Assembly (NCBI GenBank): GCA_036346355.1 | Contig: CM070569.1 | Coordinates: forward strand, 46,974,276-47,038,275 | DNA length: 64,000 nt | From: Rhipidocladum racemiflorum | Lineage: Eukaryota; Streptophyta; Magnoliopsida; Poales; Poaceae | Direction of reading: 5' to 3' | Shown here: positions 34,100-46,084 of the stretch, in pieces | Position numbering within the stretch: the stretch's first letter is position 1 | How the letters are laid out: each line of letters opens with the position of its first letter | The notes under the pieces: generated by a model | What the model was told of the DNA's origin: nothing | The model's database searches: none | The model's input: the letters and a program-made list of their open reading frames with translations, nothing else | Position numbers and translations under genes: made by a program

Positions 34100-36798
34100 C
34101 TTAAAGACTACTAGAAGTATAGTAAAGATTACTAGAGGTATAGTAAAGACTACTGGAAGTATAGCGTATATTGGTACATCACCCTAAGATCCTCCTTTTT
34201 CTAATCCTAGGAATCTTTTGGAAGCAACCACCTTGTGGACTGCATTTATATTATTGTTCTTCTCATTTTCTGTGGGCCTTGATCGGAGGTACTTGCTGGC
34301 ATGCAGTGAACACGACGAAGGCCCATCTTGTTACGGGTCGGGATGCCAGCCCAACTAGAATGGGCCGAACAAATACGTGGGCCGGCCACTCGTTGCAGAA
34401 ACAGCCTGCTGTAGGATAAAACACACAATTTTTTTTACAAAAAAAAAAAAAAAACTGTAAGGGGTACTATGAAAAAGTGCCTTGCCCTGTACTGCAGGCT
34501 CACATGCGCACGGTTGTCAGGGCTAGGCGGCTAGCTTGGCTTTCTCTTTTTTTATCTTTTCTCTCCCTGCCTCTGCTGGCATTGGGCCTGCCTGCCACGG
34601 TCTTCGAGGCCGATGGGTGAAACGAAACCGAACGAAACGAGAGGAAACAAATACACGTACAAACGGCAACACTACCGCACTAGCTCCTGCCTTAAAGCGC
34701 AGGCAGATCCATCCATCCATGATACATCCACATTTTTAAAACTACTACTACATCCTATGGTCACAGCCTCACAGGTATTTGTAGATTTGGAGATGGATAC
34801 GGTCTTACTAGAACACTGTTTTGACTATTAGTTTTTATCGTAATATATCTACAAAACTAAATAAAATTATAATTTTATAAAAATAGTTTTTTAGACAAAA
34901 ACTACGTATATAATTTTATGTATTTAATTTAAATATATAAAAAGATATTGACGGTCAAAGTTTCGAAAAAGTTGACAGTACTTATATCTAAAATGATAAC
35001 TATTTATGACAATCATATCTAAAATGACACATATATCTTAGACCAAATTTCACACGACACGACAACATGCGTGACTCGACCTAGCTTGTCTTAATTCAGG
35101 TATCAAAGTTTTATGTACATATTAGCTCCCCCCCTGCTCGTACAGTCCTTTATTCCAAAATTAAAATTTACTTTGCTGATGCACTTCCGAGTTACGGTTG
35201 TAGTGTTGATGACAATAGGCAGTGTAGCACGCTACACCGCATTGCTATATAGGACCGGTTACAGTGAGCGAACATATCTCGTATGTCCATCTTAGATGAA
35301 TGTTGGAAAGAACACAGCAAGACACAAGAGTTATGCTATATTTTAAGTTGTAAAGAGTATAAGCAGACTCCCTTCTAAATTTGAAGTAGGAGTTGTACCT
35401 TATCTGTATGATGTTTACTTTATAATTGAATTTGTTGTGGAATTAGGATGGGTTGCTGGTGAGTAATGAAGGGATAGATTCGATGAACTGAGAACAGATA
35501 AGACAGAAGAATGGAAAAGAGTCCAAAGCAAAAGACATAAGCAATACTGAGGAAACCAAAGGAAAACAAGTAGCTGATACAACAATGGGACTAAATATGT
35601 AGCCAAACCCTTCAAATGAGAGACAACAGCCTCGTCTGAAATAAAACAGCAGCAAAATAATTATTTTGTCAGGATGTAGATGAAAAGGTGATGATTATCA
35701 ATACAGCGAGGCAACAATGACTATAATGAATATATATGGGAAAACCTGCAATGTTAGGTCACCCAAAATTTTTGTACAACCACCTTGGAATACGAAAAAT
35801 GAGCCTAAATATTCATAATAGTTTGCTTGCAGCTAAGATCCCACATAGCAGAAAAGGAATTACCTCGCAAGTCAACAAAATTTAGAAATTTTTTTTGAAA
35901 AAAATAGAAAAAAATTCAAAGTGCTACAGTAACCTATAATCTCACCAAGATATCGGTATATTTGACCGAAATCTTAGTGTTTTTGACCGAAATTTGATCA
36001 AAACTTAACCAGATTGGACCGGGTTTGATCGAATTGTGTTCTTCTTGTCATTTCCCATGTGAGACACTCGGTAGATCATCCAGTTAGCCTATGCACATTA
36101 ATTTTTGCGGTCATTAATTAAGTACCTTGGTTGTCAGAATTTTTAAAAATTTCTCAAGCGTGATCATCATTTGAAAATTTTATGAGAATATTATTGATGC
36201 ATCAGAACCATGAAAAAAATTTCAAAAGTTTTTAACGTTGTTTGAACTATTTTTTATTCAATTGAAATTTGTCGGTTAGTCTTCAATAACACTTTTTGAA
36301 TTTTTGAAAATTCTTCAAGATTGACCATCATCTGAAAATATTATGGTAAAATTATAGATGTGTTATAACCGCGGAGGCGACGGTGACACATCCGAGTGAA
36401 GGCAAGCGACAGGGAGAGCGACGACCTCGTCGCCGGATCTAAGAGGGGAATGGGACGGAAGGGCACGCGAGGACAACGGGGAAAAGAGGGGCTGGTCCTC
36501 GAGGGCTCCGCAGACGGTGATTTCTTAGTGACGCACAGGCCAGCGCTCGGGGACGCGTGGACGGCCGGATCCGCACCGGTACGGAAGATCGACGGTAGTC
36601 GATAATGGGGACCCGTATGCAAATACGAAAAGTAGCAGGTTTTCTACGCGCGAAACGCGGACGTGGCTCACGCAAGCACTCGCCGATTCTTTCCCTTATA
36701 AGATAGTTAATATGACGTTGATGTGTTGCCGCATGCCATTTGGATGACATGTAGTTCTTCTTCTGTCATGGCGTGTAACCTTGGTTTGATTGTAGTTA
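34100..36798. other. Intergenic AT-rich and repeat DNA
   Basis: No gene recognised. 34740-35050 is AT-rich and low in information. 35870-36367 is one copy of a dispersed repeat also present at 50620-51115. 36368-36703 is GC-rich, with open frames on both strands that show no domain. At 36690-36705 the reverse complement reads TCTTATAAGGGAAAGAATCG, resembling a Helitron 5' end, but a partner 3' end was not found. Confidence 0.45.
35870..36367 (+). repeat. Dispersed repeat, copy 1
   Basis: Shares long near-identical runs with 50620-51115, for example GATCATCCAGTTAGCCTATG and TTCTCAAGCGTGATCATCAT, in the same orientation and order. Rich in GACCGAAATTTGATC-type motifs. No coding potential seen. 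It stops abruptly at GTTATAACC (36367). Confidence 0.8.
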
Positions 36799-37938
36799 CT
36801 AGCCAGAATGTGCGGCGCACGCCGCACCGTGTAAAATCTACTCTATTTTAAAAAAAAATGTAGGACATAAACATTTTTTTTCGGAGCGATTTTAATACTC
36901 TATATGTTCACCGGTGAATAATAAATTTTTTGAAAAATATTATAGAACGAGTTGCGAAAAAACTATAGAGATACAGTTGTATACATACATTTCTTATTCC
37001 GGAAAATATCAAAAATCGAGTCACAAAAAAATAGAGAGATAGAGCTGCGCAAATATTTCTTTTGACGAATTTGGTTAACACTTTATTATTACCCATCAAC
37101 CTTCTTTTGTCGAGTTTAACACTATGCGTTAACTGGGTAATAATATATGTTCCGAAAAATATTAGAGATGCCAACCTTCTTTTGTCGAGTTTAACAATCC
37201 ATGCGTTCACTGAGTAATAATACATATTTTGAAAAATATTAGAAATCGAGTTTGGAAAAAAGTCTAGAGATTATAAAGAATGAGTTGGGAGAAAAAATCT
37301 AGAGATAGAGCCATACACATATATCTGTTGATAAAAAAAAATCCAAGAAAAACGAAGAAAGAACCTAGACATATATTTCTTTTGACGAATTTGGTTAACA
37401 CTTTATCATTACCCGGCTAACCTCCTTCTGACGAGTTTAATACTCTATGTGTTAACAGGGTGATAATGCATGTTCGGAAAAATATTAGAAATGTCAACCT
37501 TCTTTTATCGAGTTTAACACTCTATGCGTTCACCGAGTAATAATACATGTTTCGAAAAATATTAGAGATCGAGTTGGGAAAATGTACACATATTTCTATT
37601 GATGAAAATATTTTTTCGAGGAAAACGGAGAAAGAACCTAGACGTAAGGGCCGGGGACCTGTTTGTTATATTTTTGAACTTAATCGTTATTATGAAAAAT
37701 TAGAAAATGGCTCGTTCGAGATTCGTATTTAGCAGGGGGCTTTGCTGTAAAGTAACGAACCAATGACCTAAACGTAATCTGAAAAAGTTTTTTTTATACT
37801 CACAAAAAATCGCAAAGGATCTCTTTATAATTTACAGGAACATATCCATAATGTAAATAACATAGAGGGTTTTTTACAAAATAGCATGGGGGTGAGGTGG
37901 ATGGCTTGAGAGGCTCCAATTCTTTCCCACATAATAGA
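36799..37938 (-). mobile_element. Non-autonomous Helitron, about 1.14 kb
   Basis: Read on the minus strand it begins TCTATTATGTGGGAAAGAA, and ends with the hairpin GCGGCGTGCGCCGC, about 9 nt, then CTAG. It is inserted between A (36798) and T (37939). The hairpin and CTAG terminus resemble the element at 28601-29066. No Rep/helicase frame. The interior is AT-rich with internal GAGTTTAACACT repeats. Confidence 0.7.
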
Positions 37939-38039
37939 TGGAATTTTTCGTTGTTATATGCTGTCAAAATTTAGTACAAGTTATATATATTACTACAAAG
38001 TTGCATGCTATTGATGTGTTTGGAAGGGCACTGTGATAC

Positions 38040-39467
38040 TGAAAGTGCATCTAAGCCCCTCATTTTATTTTGGTGATTAATGATGACACAATTAAAGAGA
38101 TCTAATATTTCAATCAAGTATAATGCAGATCTCGAGATTACATCAAGTTTGAAATGACTTTGGACGTCTCCACGAGTATCAAATTTCAACCAAAAACGGC
38201 ATCAAGACGAAGACTTGTAATTTTCCTTTTTAATTGAGTCTTAAGGATAGCCGTACTATTAAGAGGGTACTACGGAAAATCGCTTTTAGGATGTGCATGT
38301 GCTCAAAATCAAAACTTGCATCCAAAACTAGCACTCAAAACTTGCATTTTCCAAAAATCTGAATTCCAACCGAGCCAGTCAACTCGGAGAGTCCGGACAT
38401 ACAGTCCGGAGTATCCGGACTTCCGGCGTCTCCGGACATTTTGTCCGGAGTCTCCGGACATTTTGTCCGGAGTCTCCGGGTTAACCCACTCGGCCAAAAT
38501 TGTGATTTCCGGAGAGTCCGGAGTATCCGGACATTTAGTCCGGAGAGTCCGGACAACCCGGAGTCTCCGGGTTTTATGTCCGGAGTCTCCAGCCTGTTCG
38601 AAAAAGGGAAAAACGGCTAGTTTTCAAAAATGTATTTAAAGCCACCCCTTCTTCTCCAACGGCTAGGACTGCTTTTGAGCTCATTCATTGCAGCATTCAA
38701 GCCCTCTCTAACACTTCAAAAGCATTCAATAGAGCCCTCACTTCCTCCCACCATTTGATTTGGTTGTTGATCCCTTTTGGTGAGGAGAGGAAGAAGAAAA
38801 GTGCTAGGTGCATTCATTTCGAGTTGTTGAGCACTAGTTCATCCTCCAAGCGACTTCCGCGGTGCTATTACTGTTGGAGGTTGAAGGTCTCCTAGACGGC
38901 TAGGAGTCACCGGGAGCTACCAACTTGTGTGGTGAGCCTCGGTCGTTTGTGAAGGCGAGTCTCGCCTCCGAAAGGAAAGAGACAAGGAGTGAAGCCGGCG
39001 AGTGCATTTGTGCAACACCGGGAGAAAAGCGGGTTGAAAGAGACCCCGGCTCAAGTGTGACCGAGCCACCTCAACGGAGACGTAGGATTCCCTTCAAGAA
39101 TCCGAACTTCGGTGAAAAATCACTTCTCTCTCGCTCTTTCTTGTGTTGCTTGTGTGGTTTTGTCTCCGTAAAGCGTAGATCTAGCTCTTTGTCTAGCTTT
39201 AATTCAAATCCATACTAGCACTTGTTTTAGGTTGTTATTGTCATCTACTTTTAGTAGTATTTTGTGCAAGTTTGAAGAACTTGCATTGTGCTCCCGAGCC
39301 ACCCATCCCGGAGACTCCGGTATAAAATACCGGACACTCCGGACAAGCCGGAGTATCCGGACCAAAACCCGGAGACTCCGGATTGACCATCTCGGGAAAG
39401 TTTAATTCATTGCTATTTTTAATTCGCCTATTCACCCCCCCTCTAGGCGACATCATCGGTCCTTTCA
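38040..39467 (+). repeat. 5' LTR of the Sirevirus element
   Basis: Begins TGAAAGTGCATC and ends GGTCCTTTCA, 1428 bp. TCCGGA arrays sit at 38390-38600 and 39305-39385. Preceded by GATAC and followed by a PBS. The frames at 38316-38639 and 38925-39218 are open only by chance. Confidence 0.95.
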
Positions 39468-39469
39468 AT

Positions 39470-39481
39470 TGGTATCAGAGC
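39470..39481 (+). other. Primer binding site (initiator tRNA-Met)
   Basis: TGGTATCAGAGC, 2 nt after the 5' LTR, is complementary to the 3' end of plant initiator methionine tRNA, the primer for minus-strand DNA of most copia elements. Confidence 0.9.
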
Positions 39482-39523
39482 CAAATCTCCTTTATTTTGG
39501 CTTAACCGCTTGGAGAATCAAAG

Positions 39524-41748
39524 ATGTCGGAAATAGAGAAGGTTACCGAAACCCATGGCCAAGAGAAAGCCTCGGGTTCCGGTATAGGGGTTGCAATTCC
39601 TTTAGATTATTCCTCTTTTAGAGTCTCAAACTCCTCATCCTATGTCTCCGTCTCGTCCGGTCGAGCGCCTCACTTCGATGGCACTCGATATGCGGCATGG
39701 AAACATAAGATGAAGATGCATTTGAGATCACTTCATCCGTGTATTTGGAAGATTGTTGAAACAGGTTTCAAGCCCGCAAACCCCAACAATCTCACCTCCG
39801 AAGAAGACAAAGCTCAACACTTCAACGACTTGGCCGTCAATGCCTTGTTCAATGCATTGAGCGACTCCGAGTTCAACCGGGTCGATGGCCTTGACAATGC
39901 CAAGGACATTTGGGAGAGATTGATGATATCTCATGAAGGTGTATCAAGTGTCCGTGAATCTAAGATAGAGCTCATCATTGGAGAATTGAGCCGATTCACG
40001 CTAGAAGAAGGAGAATCCTACACCAAAATGTTTGATCGCTTGATGGTGCTAGTAAATCAAGCTAAAGGACTTGGAAGCACTGAGCTCACTGACAAAGCAA
40101 TTGTCAAGATCATCCTTAGAGTTATCACCCCCACCAACCGCAACCTTGTGCAACTCATCCGCGACCGGCCAAACTTCGATACACTCACTACTCATGACGT
40201 GATTGGCCGGTTGATGACGGATGAGATGATGGTTAAGGAAGCGGAAGTGGTGGAGGAGCTCAAGTCCGGCAAGAAGAAGGGTGTAGCCTTGAAGGCCGTC
40301 AAGGTTGCACAAGAAGCCGAAGAGAGCTCAAGCGATGAAGAAGAGTCGAGCGGCCCCTTGACAAATGAAGATATGGCCTTGCTCGTGAGAAGATTCAACA
40401 AGTTCTTGAAGAAGAAGGGCTACAAGCCGGGTAGTCACTCCAAGAGCTATGGCAACAAGTCAAGAGGGCGTCACTCCTCAAGAAAGTGCTATGAGTATGG
40501 GGAACCCGGTCATTTCATTGCCGAGTGCCCACACAAAGAAAAGAAGGAAGAGAAGTCCTACAAGAAAGACAAGTTCAAGAAGAAGGACAAAGACAATAAC
40601 AAAAAGTACAAGGGCAAGGGTCATGCATACATCGGCAAGGAGTGGAACTCCGACTCCGACTCCGAGTCCGAGTCCGATTCCAACTCCGACAATGAAGATG
40701 GACTTGCCACCGTCACCATTGCCACTCCACCGACAAAGTCAAAGAGTCTCTTTGACAACTTAAGCGACGGCGAAGGAGATGCTCCAATTTGCCTCATGGC
40801 AAAGGGGCACAAGGTATCATCTAAGAGCTCCACTCTTTCTATTGTTGATTATGGCTTAGATGATTGTGATGATGCTAGTGATGATGAGGAAGTAGCATTT
40901 AAGTCTATGAATGATTTTGATATTGAAAAACTAGACTTGCTACTTAAAGACATTGAAAAATTGGAGGAAGTGGTTGAACAAAAGGAGGCTATTCTTGAGG
41001 CTCAAGAGGATCTCCTTATTTTTGAAAAGGAGAAGAATATTGAGCTAGAGAAGAGCCTATCTTTTGAAAGAAAAGGAATGAGGACTTAGTCAAAAATTCA
41101 AATTTGACTAAGAGTGAAGTGGTTAGTCTTGAGATCACCAATGCTTCACTCGTAGAGCAACTTGCTCAAGCAATGGATGCTTGCAAAGCTCTTGAAGTGA
41201 AGCTTGTTGATCTCTCGAATAACACTTCCACCTCAATTAACAACTCCAATGTTTCAATACCCTCAACTAGCAATGGATGCGCTAGATGTTATAATGTTGA
41301 TGTTGCTACTTGTGCTACTAACCGTGAGACTTTGAAAGTCTTGGCTCATGAGAATGAGAAGCTTAAGGTGATGCTTGAAGATGGACTTCAAAAGTCCTAC
41401 AAGGCAAGCAAGGGTTTAGAGGAGTATCTCGGTAAGCGCCAAGGTAATCCTAAGAGGCAAGGGCTTGGGTATGTTCCGCCAAAGGGCAAAAAGAGCAACA
41501 TTGTTGTTGCTCCTTTAAGCAAGCCCATTCACTTTGTAAAAGGCGAAGGAACATCCAAGCACAAAGCTCACTCCGAGTTCTTTGCTTCTTATGTGCTTAA
41601 AAGGACTAACCTCGGTCGTGTAGTTGCTTATCATGTTGGGCGTAAGCCGAAAAATACTCCTTGTGTTCGTTCTATTTGGGTCCCAAAATCGCTTGTGACT
41701 AACGTGCGCGGACCTACCCAAGTTTGGGTACCAAAGAGCAAAAACTAA
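39524..41748 (+). pseudogene. gag: Sirevirus gag, frameshifted
   Basis: An open frame starts at 39524 (MSEIEKV) and runs to a stop at 41089; a second frame from about 41104 continues the same protein to 41748. One base has been lost near 41068-41076, within an A-rich stretch. Residues about 50-240 look like the UBN2/gag-polypeptide region (FDGTRYAAWKHKMKMHLRS). A CCHC knuckle lies near residues 322-335, but its second Cys codon is TAT (40496-40498), giving C-Y-E-Y. Lys-rich and Ser/Asp-rich repeats follow, then a Glu/Leu-rich coiled-coil-like stretch at about residues 460-515. Gag normally forms the virus-like particle. Frameshift and knuckle change both point to a dead copy. Confidence 0.85.
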
Positions 41749-41762
41749 ATGTCGTTTTGTAG

Positions 41763-44700
41763 GCCTATATCTCCGGTGGAACAAGTTGGATTTTGGATAG
41801 CGGATGTACGCACCACATGACCGGAGAAAAGGCAATGTTCGCACACTTGGACGCAAATGGATCAAATAGTGAAAGCATTGTCTTTGGAGACAATGGAAAA
41901 GGAGAAGTAATTGGATTGGGTAAAATTTCTATCTCAAGCAATTTTCAATTAAATAATGTTTTGCTTGTTGAGTCATTAAGCTACAATTTATTGTCCGTTG
42001 CACAATTATGTGAAGCGGGCTATAATTGTTTGTTTAATGAAAAGGGTGTGGATGTCATTAAGAAGCTTGATGGTTCAATAGCCTTTAAAGGGCGTTTGAA
42101 GGGTAAGCTCTATCTCGTAGACTTCAATACGGATAGACTTAATCTTGAAACGTGTTTAATGGCTAAATCTAGCATGGGTTGGCTTTGGCATCGCCGGTTA
42201 GCCCATGTTGGTATGAGGAATCTTCACAAACTCGTTAAAGGCAATCACATTCTCGGACTAACCAATGTTGTCTTTGAGAAAGATAGGATTTGTAGCGCTT
42301 GTCAAGCCGGCAAGCAAGTTGGTGCCTCCCATCCCGCCAAAAATGTAATGACGACCACAAGACCGTTGGAAATGCTTCATATGGATCTTTTTGGTCCGGT
42401 CGCCTACATAAGCATCGGGGGAAGTAAGTATGGTCTAGTAATTGTCGATGACTTTTCTCGCTTCACTTGGGTGTTTTTCTTACATGACAAAGGTGAAGTC
42501 CAAGCAACACTAAAGAAGTTCATGAGAAGAGCACAAAATGAATTTGAAGTGAAAATCAAGAGAATCCGAAGCGATAACGGCACCGAGTTCAAGAATATTG
42601 GTGTGGAGGAGTTTCTCGATGAAGAAGGAATCAAGCACGAATTCTCGGCTCCCTATTCTCCTCAACAAAATGGGGTGGCCGAGAGGAAGAATCGAACCCT
42701 CATCAAGATGGCGCGGACGATGCTTGACGAGTACAAGGTTTCCGATAGCTTTTGGGCGGAAGCCATCAATACCGCATGCCACAGCACTAACCGCCTCTAC
42801 CTCCACAAGATCTTGAAGAAGACGGCGTACGAGTTGCTCACCGGGAAGAAACCAAATGTCTCCTACTTTCGAGTCTTTGGGAGTAAATGCTATATCCTTA
42901 ACAAAAAGGCTAAGTCATCTAAATTCGCTCCTAAAGTAGATGAAGGTTTCTTACTCGGTTATGGAACAAATGCTTATGCGTACCGAGTTTTTAACAATAC
43001 CACCGGTGTCGTTGAAATCTCGCGTGATGTAACATTTGATGAGACTAATGGTTCTCAAGTAGAACAAGTTGATCGTGTTGTGATTGACAGGGAAGAACCT
43101 CCTTGTGAAGCTATCAAGAAAATGGCAATCGGGGAGGTAAGACCTCAAAATTTGGAATCTCACCCGAGCACCCCAACCCGGAGTCTCCGGCCTGAAACCC
43201 GGAGTGTCTGGACTGGTCCGGAGTCTCCGGGTCAAATACCGGAGTCTCCGGATGGGTCAGGCTCGGGCGATATTCACTCCTCGTCCAAGCAGGCTCAAGA
43301 TGGTTCTAATGCCACACAAGATGATGAAGGCCCTATTCAAGCCTTGGACTCAACCGTACCTCATCCGAGAGTTCATCAAACATTCAAAGAGATCATCCAG
43401 TCGACAACATACTTGAAGACATCAACAAGGGAGTATCCACTCGATCTCGAGTTGCAAATTTTTGTGAATTTTACTCGTTCGTTTCCTCTCTTGAACCTCT
43501 TAAAGTAGATGAAGCGCTTGAAGACCCAGATTGGGTGATGGCTATGCAAGAGGAACTGAACAACTTCAAGCGCAATCAAGTCTGGGAGCTTGTCAAAAGA
43601 CCCAAGCAAAACGTCATCGGCACTAAGTGGGTCTTCCGAAACAAGCAAGATGAAAACGGGATCGTGACAAGGAACAAAGCTCGTTTGGTTGCTCAAGGGT
43701 ACACTCAAATCGAAGGTTTGGATTACGATGAAACATATGCTCCAAAGAGCTAGGCTTGAATCTATTAGAATATTACTTGCATTTGCTACTCACCATGATT
43801 TTAAGTTTGTATCAAATGGACGTGAAAAACGCCTTCCTAAATGGACCACTATCCGAGATGGTCTACGTTGAGCAACCACCCGGATTTGAAGATCCAAGAC
43901 ATCCGGACCACGTCTACTACCTTCACAAGGCACTTTATGGACTTAAGCAAGCTCCAAGGGCATGGTTCGAATGTCTACGAGACTTTCTTCTGGAACAAGG
44001 TTTTGTAGTCGGAAAGGCCGACCCTACTCTCTTTACTAAGCATATTGATAATGATTTGTTTGTGTGCCAAATATATGTCGATGACATTATATTTGGATCT
44101 ACTAATGAACACTTGTGTAAAGAATTTAGCAAGTTGATGACTAAAAGATTCGAGATGTCCATGATGGGAGAGTTGAAGTTCTTTCTCGGATTTCAAGTCA
44201 AACAACTTAAGGAAGGAACTTTTATTTGCCAAACCAAATACATCAAGGACATGCTCAAGAAGTTCAGAATGGAGGACGCCAAGCCTATAAAGACGCCTAT
44301 GCAAGCCAACGGCCATCTAGACCTCGACAAAGAAGGTAAACCGGTCATCCAAAAGGTATATCGTTCGATGATCGGTTCTCTTCTTTATCTTTGTGCATCT
44401 AGGTCCGATATCATGCTTAGCGTTTGTATGTGTGCACGTTTTCAAGCCGCTCCAAAAGAGTGCCACATGGTGGCCGTTAAGAGAATCTTGAGATACTTAG
44501 TGCACACTCCTCATTTTGGACTTTGGTATCCGAAAGGATCCTCCTTTGAACTTATCGGCTATTCCGTCACGGATTATGCTTAGCGGTTGCAAAGTGGATA
44601 GGAAGAGTACCTCGGGAACCCGCCAATTCTTGGGTAGGTCCCTAGTCTCGTGGTCTTCCAAGAAACAAAATTCCGTAGCCTTATCCATCGCCAAGCCGAA

Positions 44701-45030
44701 TACATAGCTGCCGGGAGTTGTTGTGCCCAATTACTTTGGATGAGACAAACCTTGAGTGATTATGGCCTATCATACAAAAGCGTTCCACTTTTGTGTGACA
44801 ATGAGAGTGCCATAAAAATTGTCAACAATCCTGTCCAACACTCCCGAACAAAACACATTGATATTCGCCATCATTTCCTAAGAGACCACGCAACTAAAGG
44901 CGAAATTGATATCCAACATGTGAGTACAAATGATCAATTAGCCGATATTTTTACCAAGCCCATTGACGAGAAAAGGTTCTGTGAATTGAGAAGTGGACTA
45001 AATATCTTAGACTCTCGTAACGTGGCTTGA
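41763..45030 (+). pseudogene. pol: Sirevirus pol (protease, integrase, RT, RNase H), broken
   Basis: A frame opens at 41763. The protease centre DSGCTHHMTG is at about 41795-41825. The GAG-pre-integrase zinc block (WHRRLAH ... CSACQAGK) is at about 42185-42320. The integrase core has the three acidic residues in HMDLFGP, RSDNGTEF and VAERKNRT (about 42376-42690). 43170-43255 is a TCCGGA array read through as protein. RT follows with IYVDDIIFGS at 44070-44100. RNase H motifs (AEYIAAG, CDNESA, ADIFTKP) run to 45030. The frame changes near 43.4, 43.74, 44.58 and 44.69 kb; a 4-base insertion at about 44578-44583 brings in a stop. Domain order IN before RT proves copia. No complete polyprotein can be made. 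Confidence 0.9.
43170..43255 (+). repeat. TCCGGA array inside pol
   Basis: Units CCCGGAGTCTCCGGCC, GGTCCGGAGTCTCCGG and ACCGGAGTCTCCGG lie in the region coding the integrase-RT linker. They give a Pro/Ser/Glu-rich peptide with repeated PESPG-like blocks, and the frame stays open. Confidence 0.85.
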
Positions 45031-45284
45031 CATGTGCTCACATATTGTTTGTTGAATGAAAAATAATTTTCAAAACCTTATTCATCTTTTTCTTTGAATT
45101 TATCCAATGTTGTTGGCTCTTGATCCTCTGATCTTGTCATTGATATGTGACCATGGCTTGTTTGCTTTATTGTTCGCTGGTCATATATCAAGTTGACATC
45201 TTAGGAATCTTTCTCCCTCTCGCTCTGCCAAATTCCTTGAGCTATCCTTCAATTTGTCAATTTCCTAACCGAGCTGGGCAACCC

Positions 45285-45395
45285 GGACTGTCCGGTATTT
45301 AATCCGGAGTCTCCGAATCATCCGGAGTCTCCGGACTATTTGTCCGGACTCTCCGGGTTGGGCCGGAGTCTCCGGACTGAAAATCCGGAATCTCT
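45285..45395. repeat. TCCGGA array between pol and ORF3 (first cluster)
   Basis: Four or more CCGGAGTCTCCGG-type units with 15-22 bp spacing. The sequence after it is C- and T-rich and leads towards ORF3. Confidence 0.85.
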
Positions 45396-45884
45396 GGGTT
45401 GGGGCGGACGGTTTAAGTTCCCCCCAATACCGCGCGGTTTCTTTTTCCATTCCTTTTGCACCGGGCGCCTCTCTCTCTCCCTCTCCCGTGCTCCTCTCTC
45501 TCTCCTAGGGATCTTGGACTCCTCCTCATCCTTGGATTGGAGATCGTGGTAAGGATTATCATGCCCTAATCTTGTTCCTTCCGGGTTTGGATCAATTTCT
45601 TGCGGTTCTTAGGGCCTCCCCTCGTGCTTCATCTCATCTGGGGTGTGATTTGTCTCGTGGAGGTTCTCAAGATCGAAGAATCGATCTCCCTCTTCTCCCG
45701 CATTTCCTCGGTTTCAAACCCGTTGAGGTGAGTTCCAATCCGTGCCCTAATTACGCAAAAACTTGTACTAGATTGTGCCCTAGATCTCATTCCAATCTTC
45801 TTGTGGCAATCTAGAGTCAATTTGTTGAGTTGTGCGGGTTGGACTGCTCTTTCCTTGGCCGCCCGTGCGAAAATTCTGGCTCAT

Positions 45885-46005
45885 CCGGAGTGTCCGGACT
45901 CTGGGTCCGGAGTCTCCGGGTCGATCCGGAGTGTCCGGACATTTTGTCCGGAGTCTCCGGATGCAATCCGGAGTATCCGGACTTTTTGTCCGGACTCTCC
46001 GGGTT
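45885..46005. repeat. TCCGGA array between pol and ORF3 (second cluster)
   Basis: Six or so units such as TCCGGAGTGTCCGGAC and GTCCGGAGTCTCCGG in regular succession, 80 bp before the ORF3 ATG. Confidence 0.85.
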
Positions 46006-46064
46006 GGGTGCCTCGGCGATTCTAATCTTATTTGTTTTCTTGTCGCCTCTCGGCTAATTCTATT

Positions 46065-46084
46065 CTTTCGCTCTGTCTGGTCAG
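46065..46084 (+). promoter_or_regulatory. Candidate splice acceptor directly before ORF3
   Basis: A pyrimidine-rich tract ends GCTCTGTCTGGTCAG, with the ATG at 46085 immediately after AG. This would let a spliced subgenomic RNA start translation at ORF3. Donor not assigned; prediction from sequence only. Confidence 0.5.

Noticed and set aside
38316..39218. Open frames in the 5' LTR of the Sirevirus, repeated in the 3' LTR
   Set aside because: They lie in LTR sequence and run through TCCGGA arrays; both LTRs contain them, and no protein family fits.
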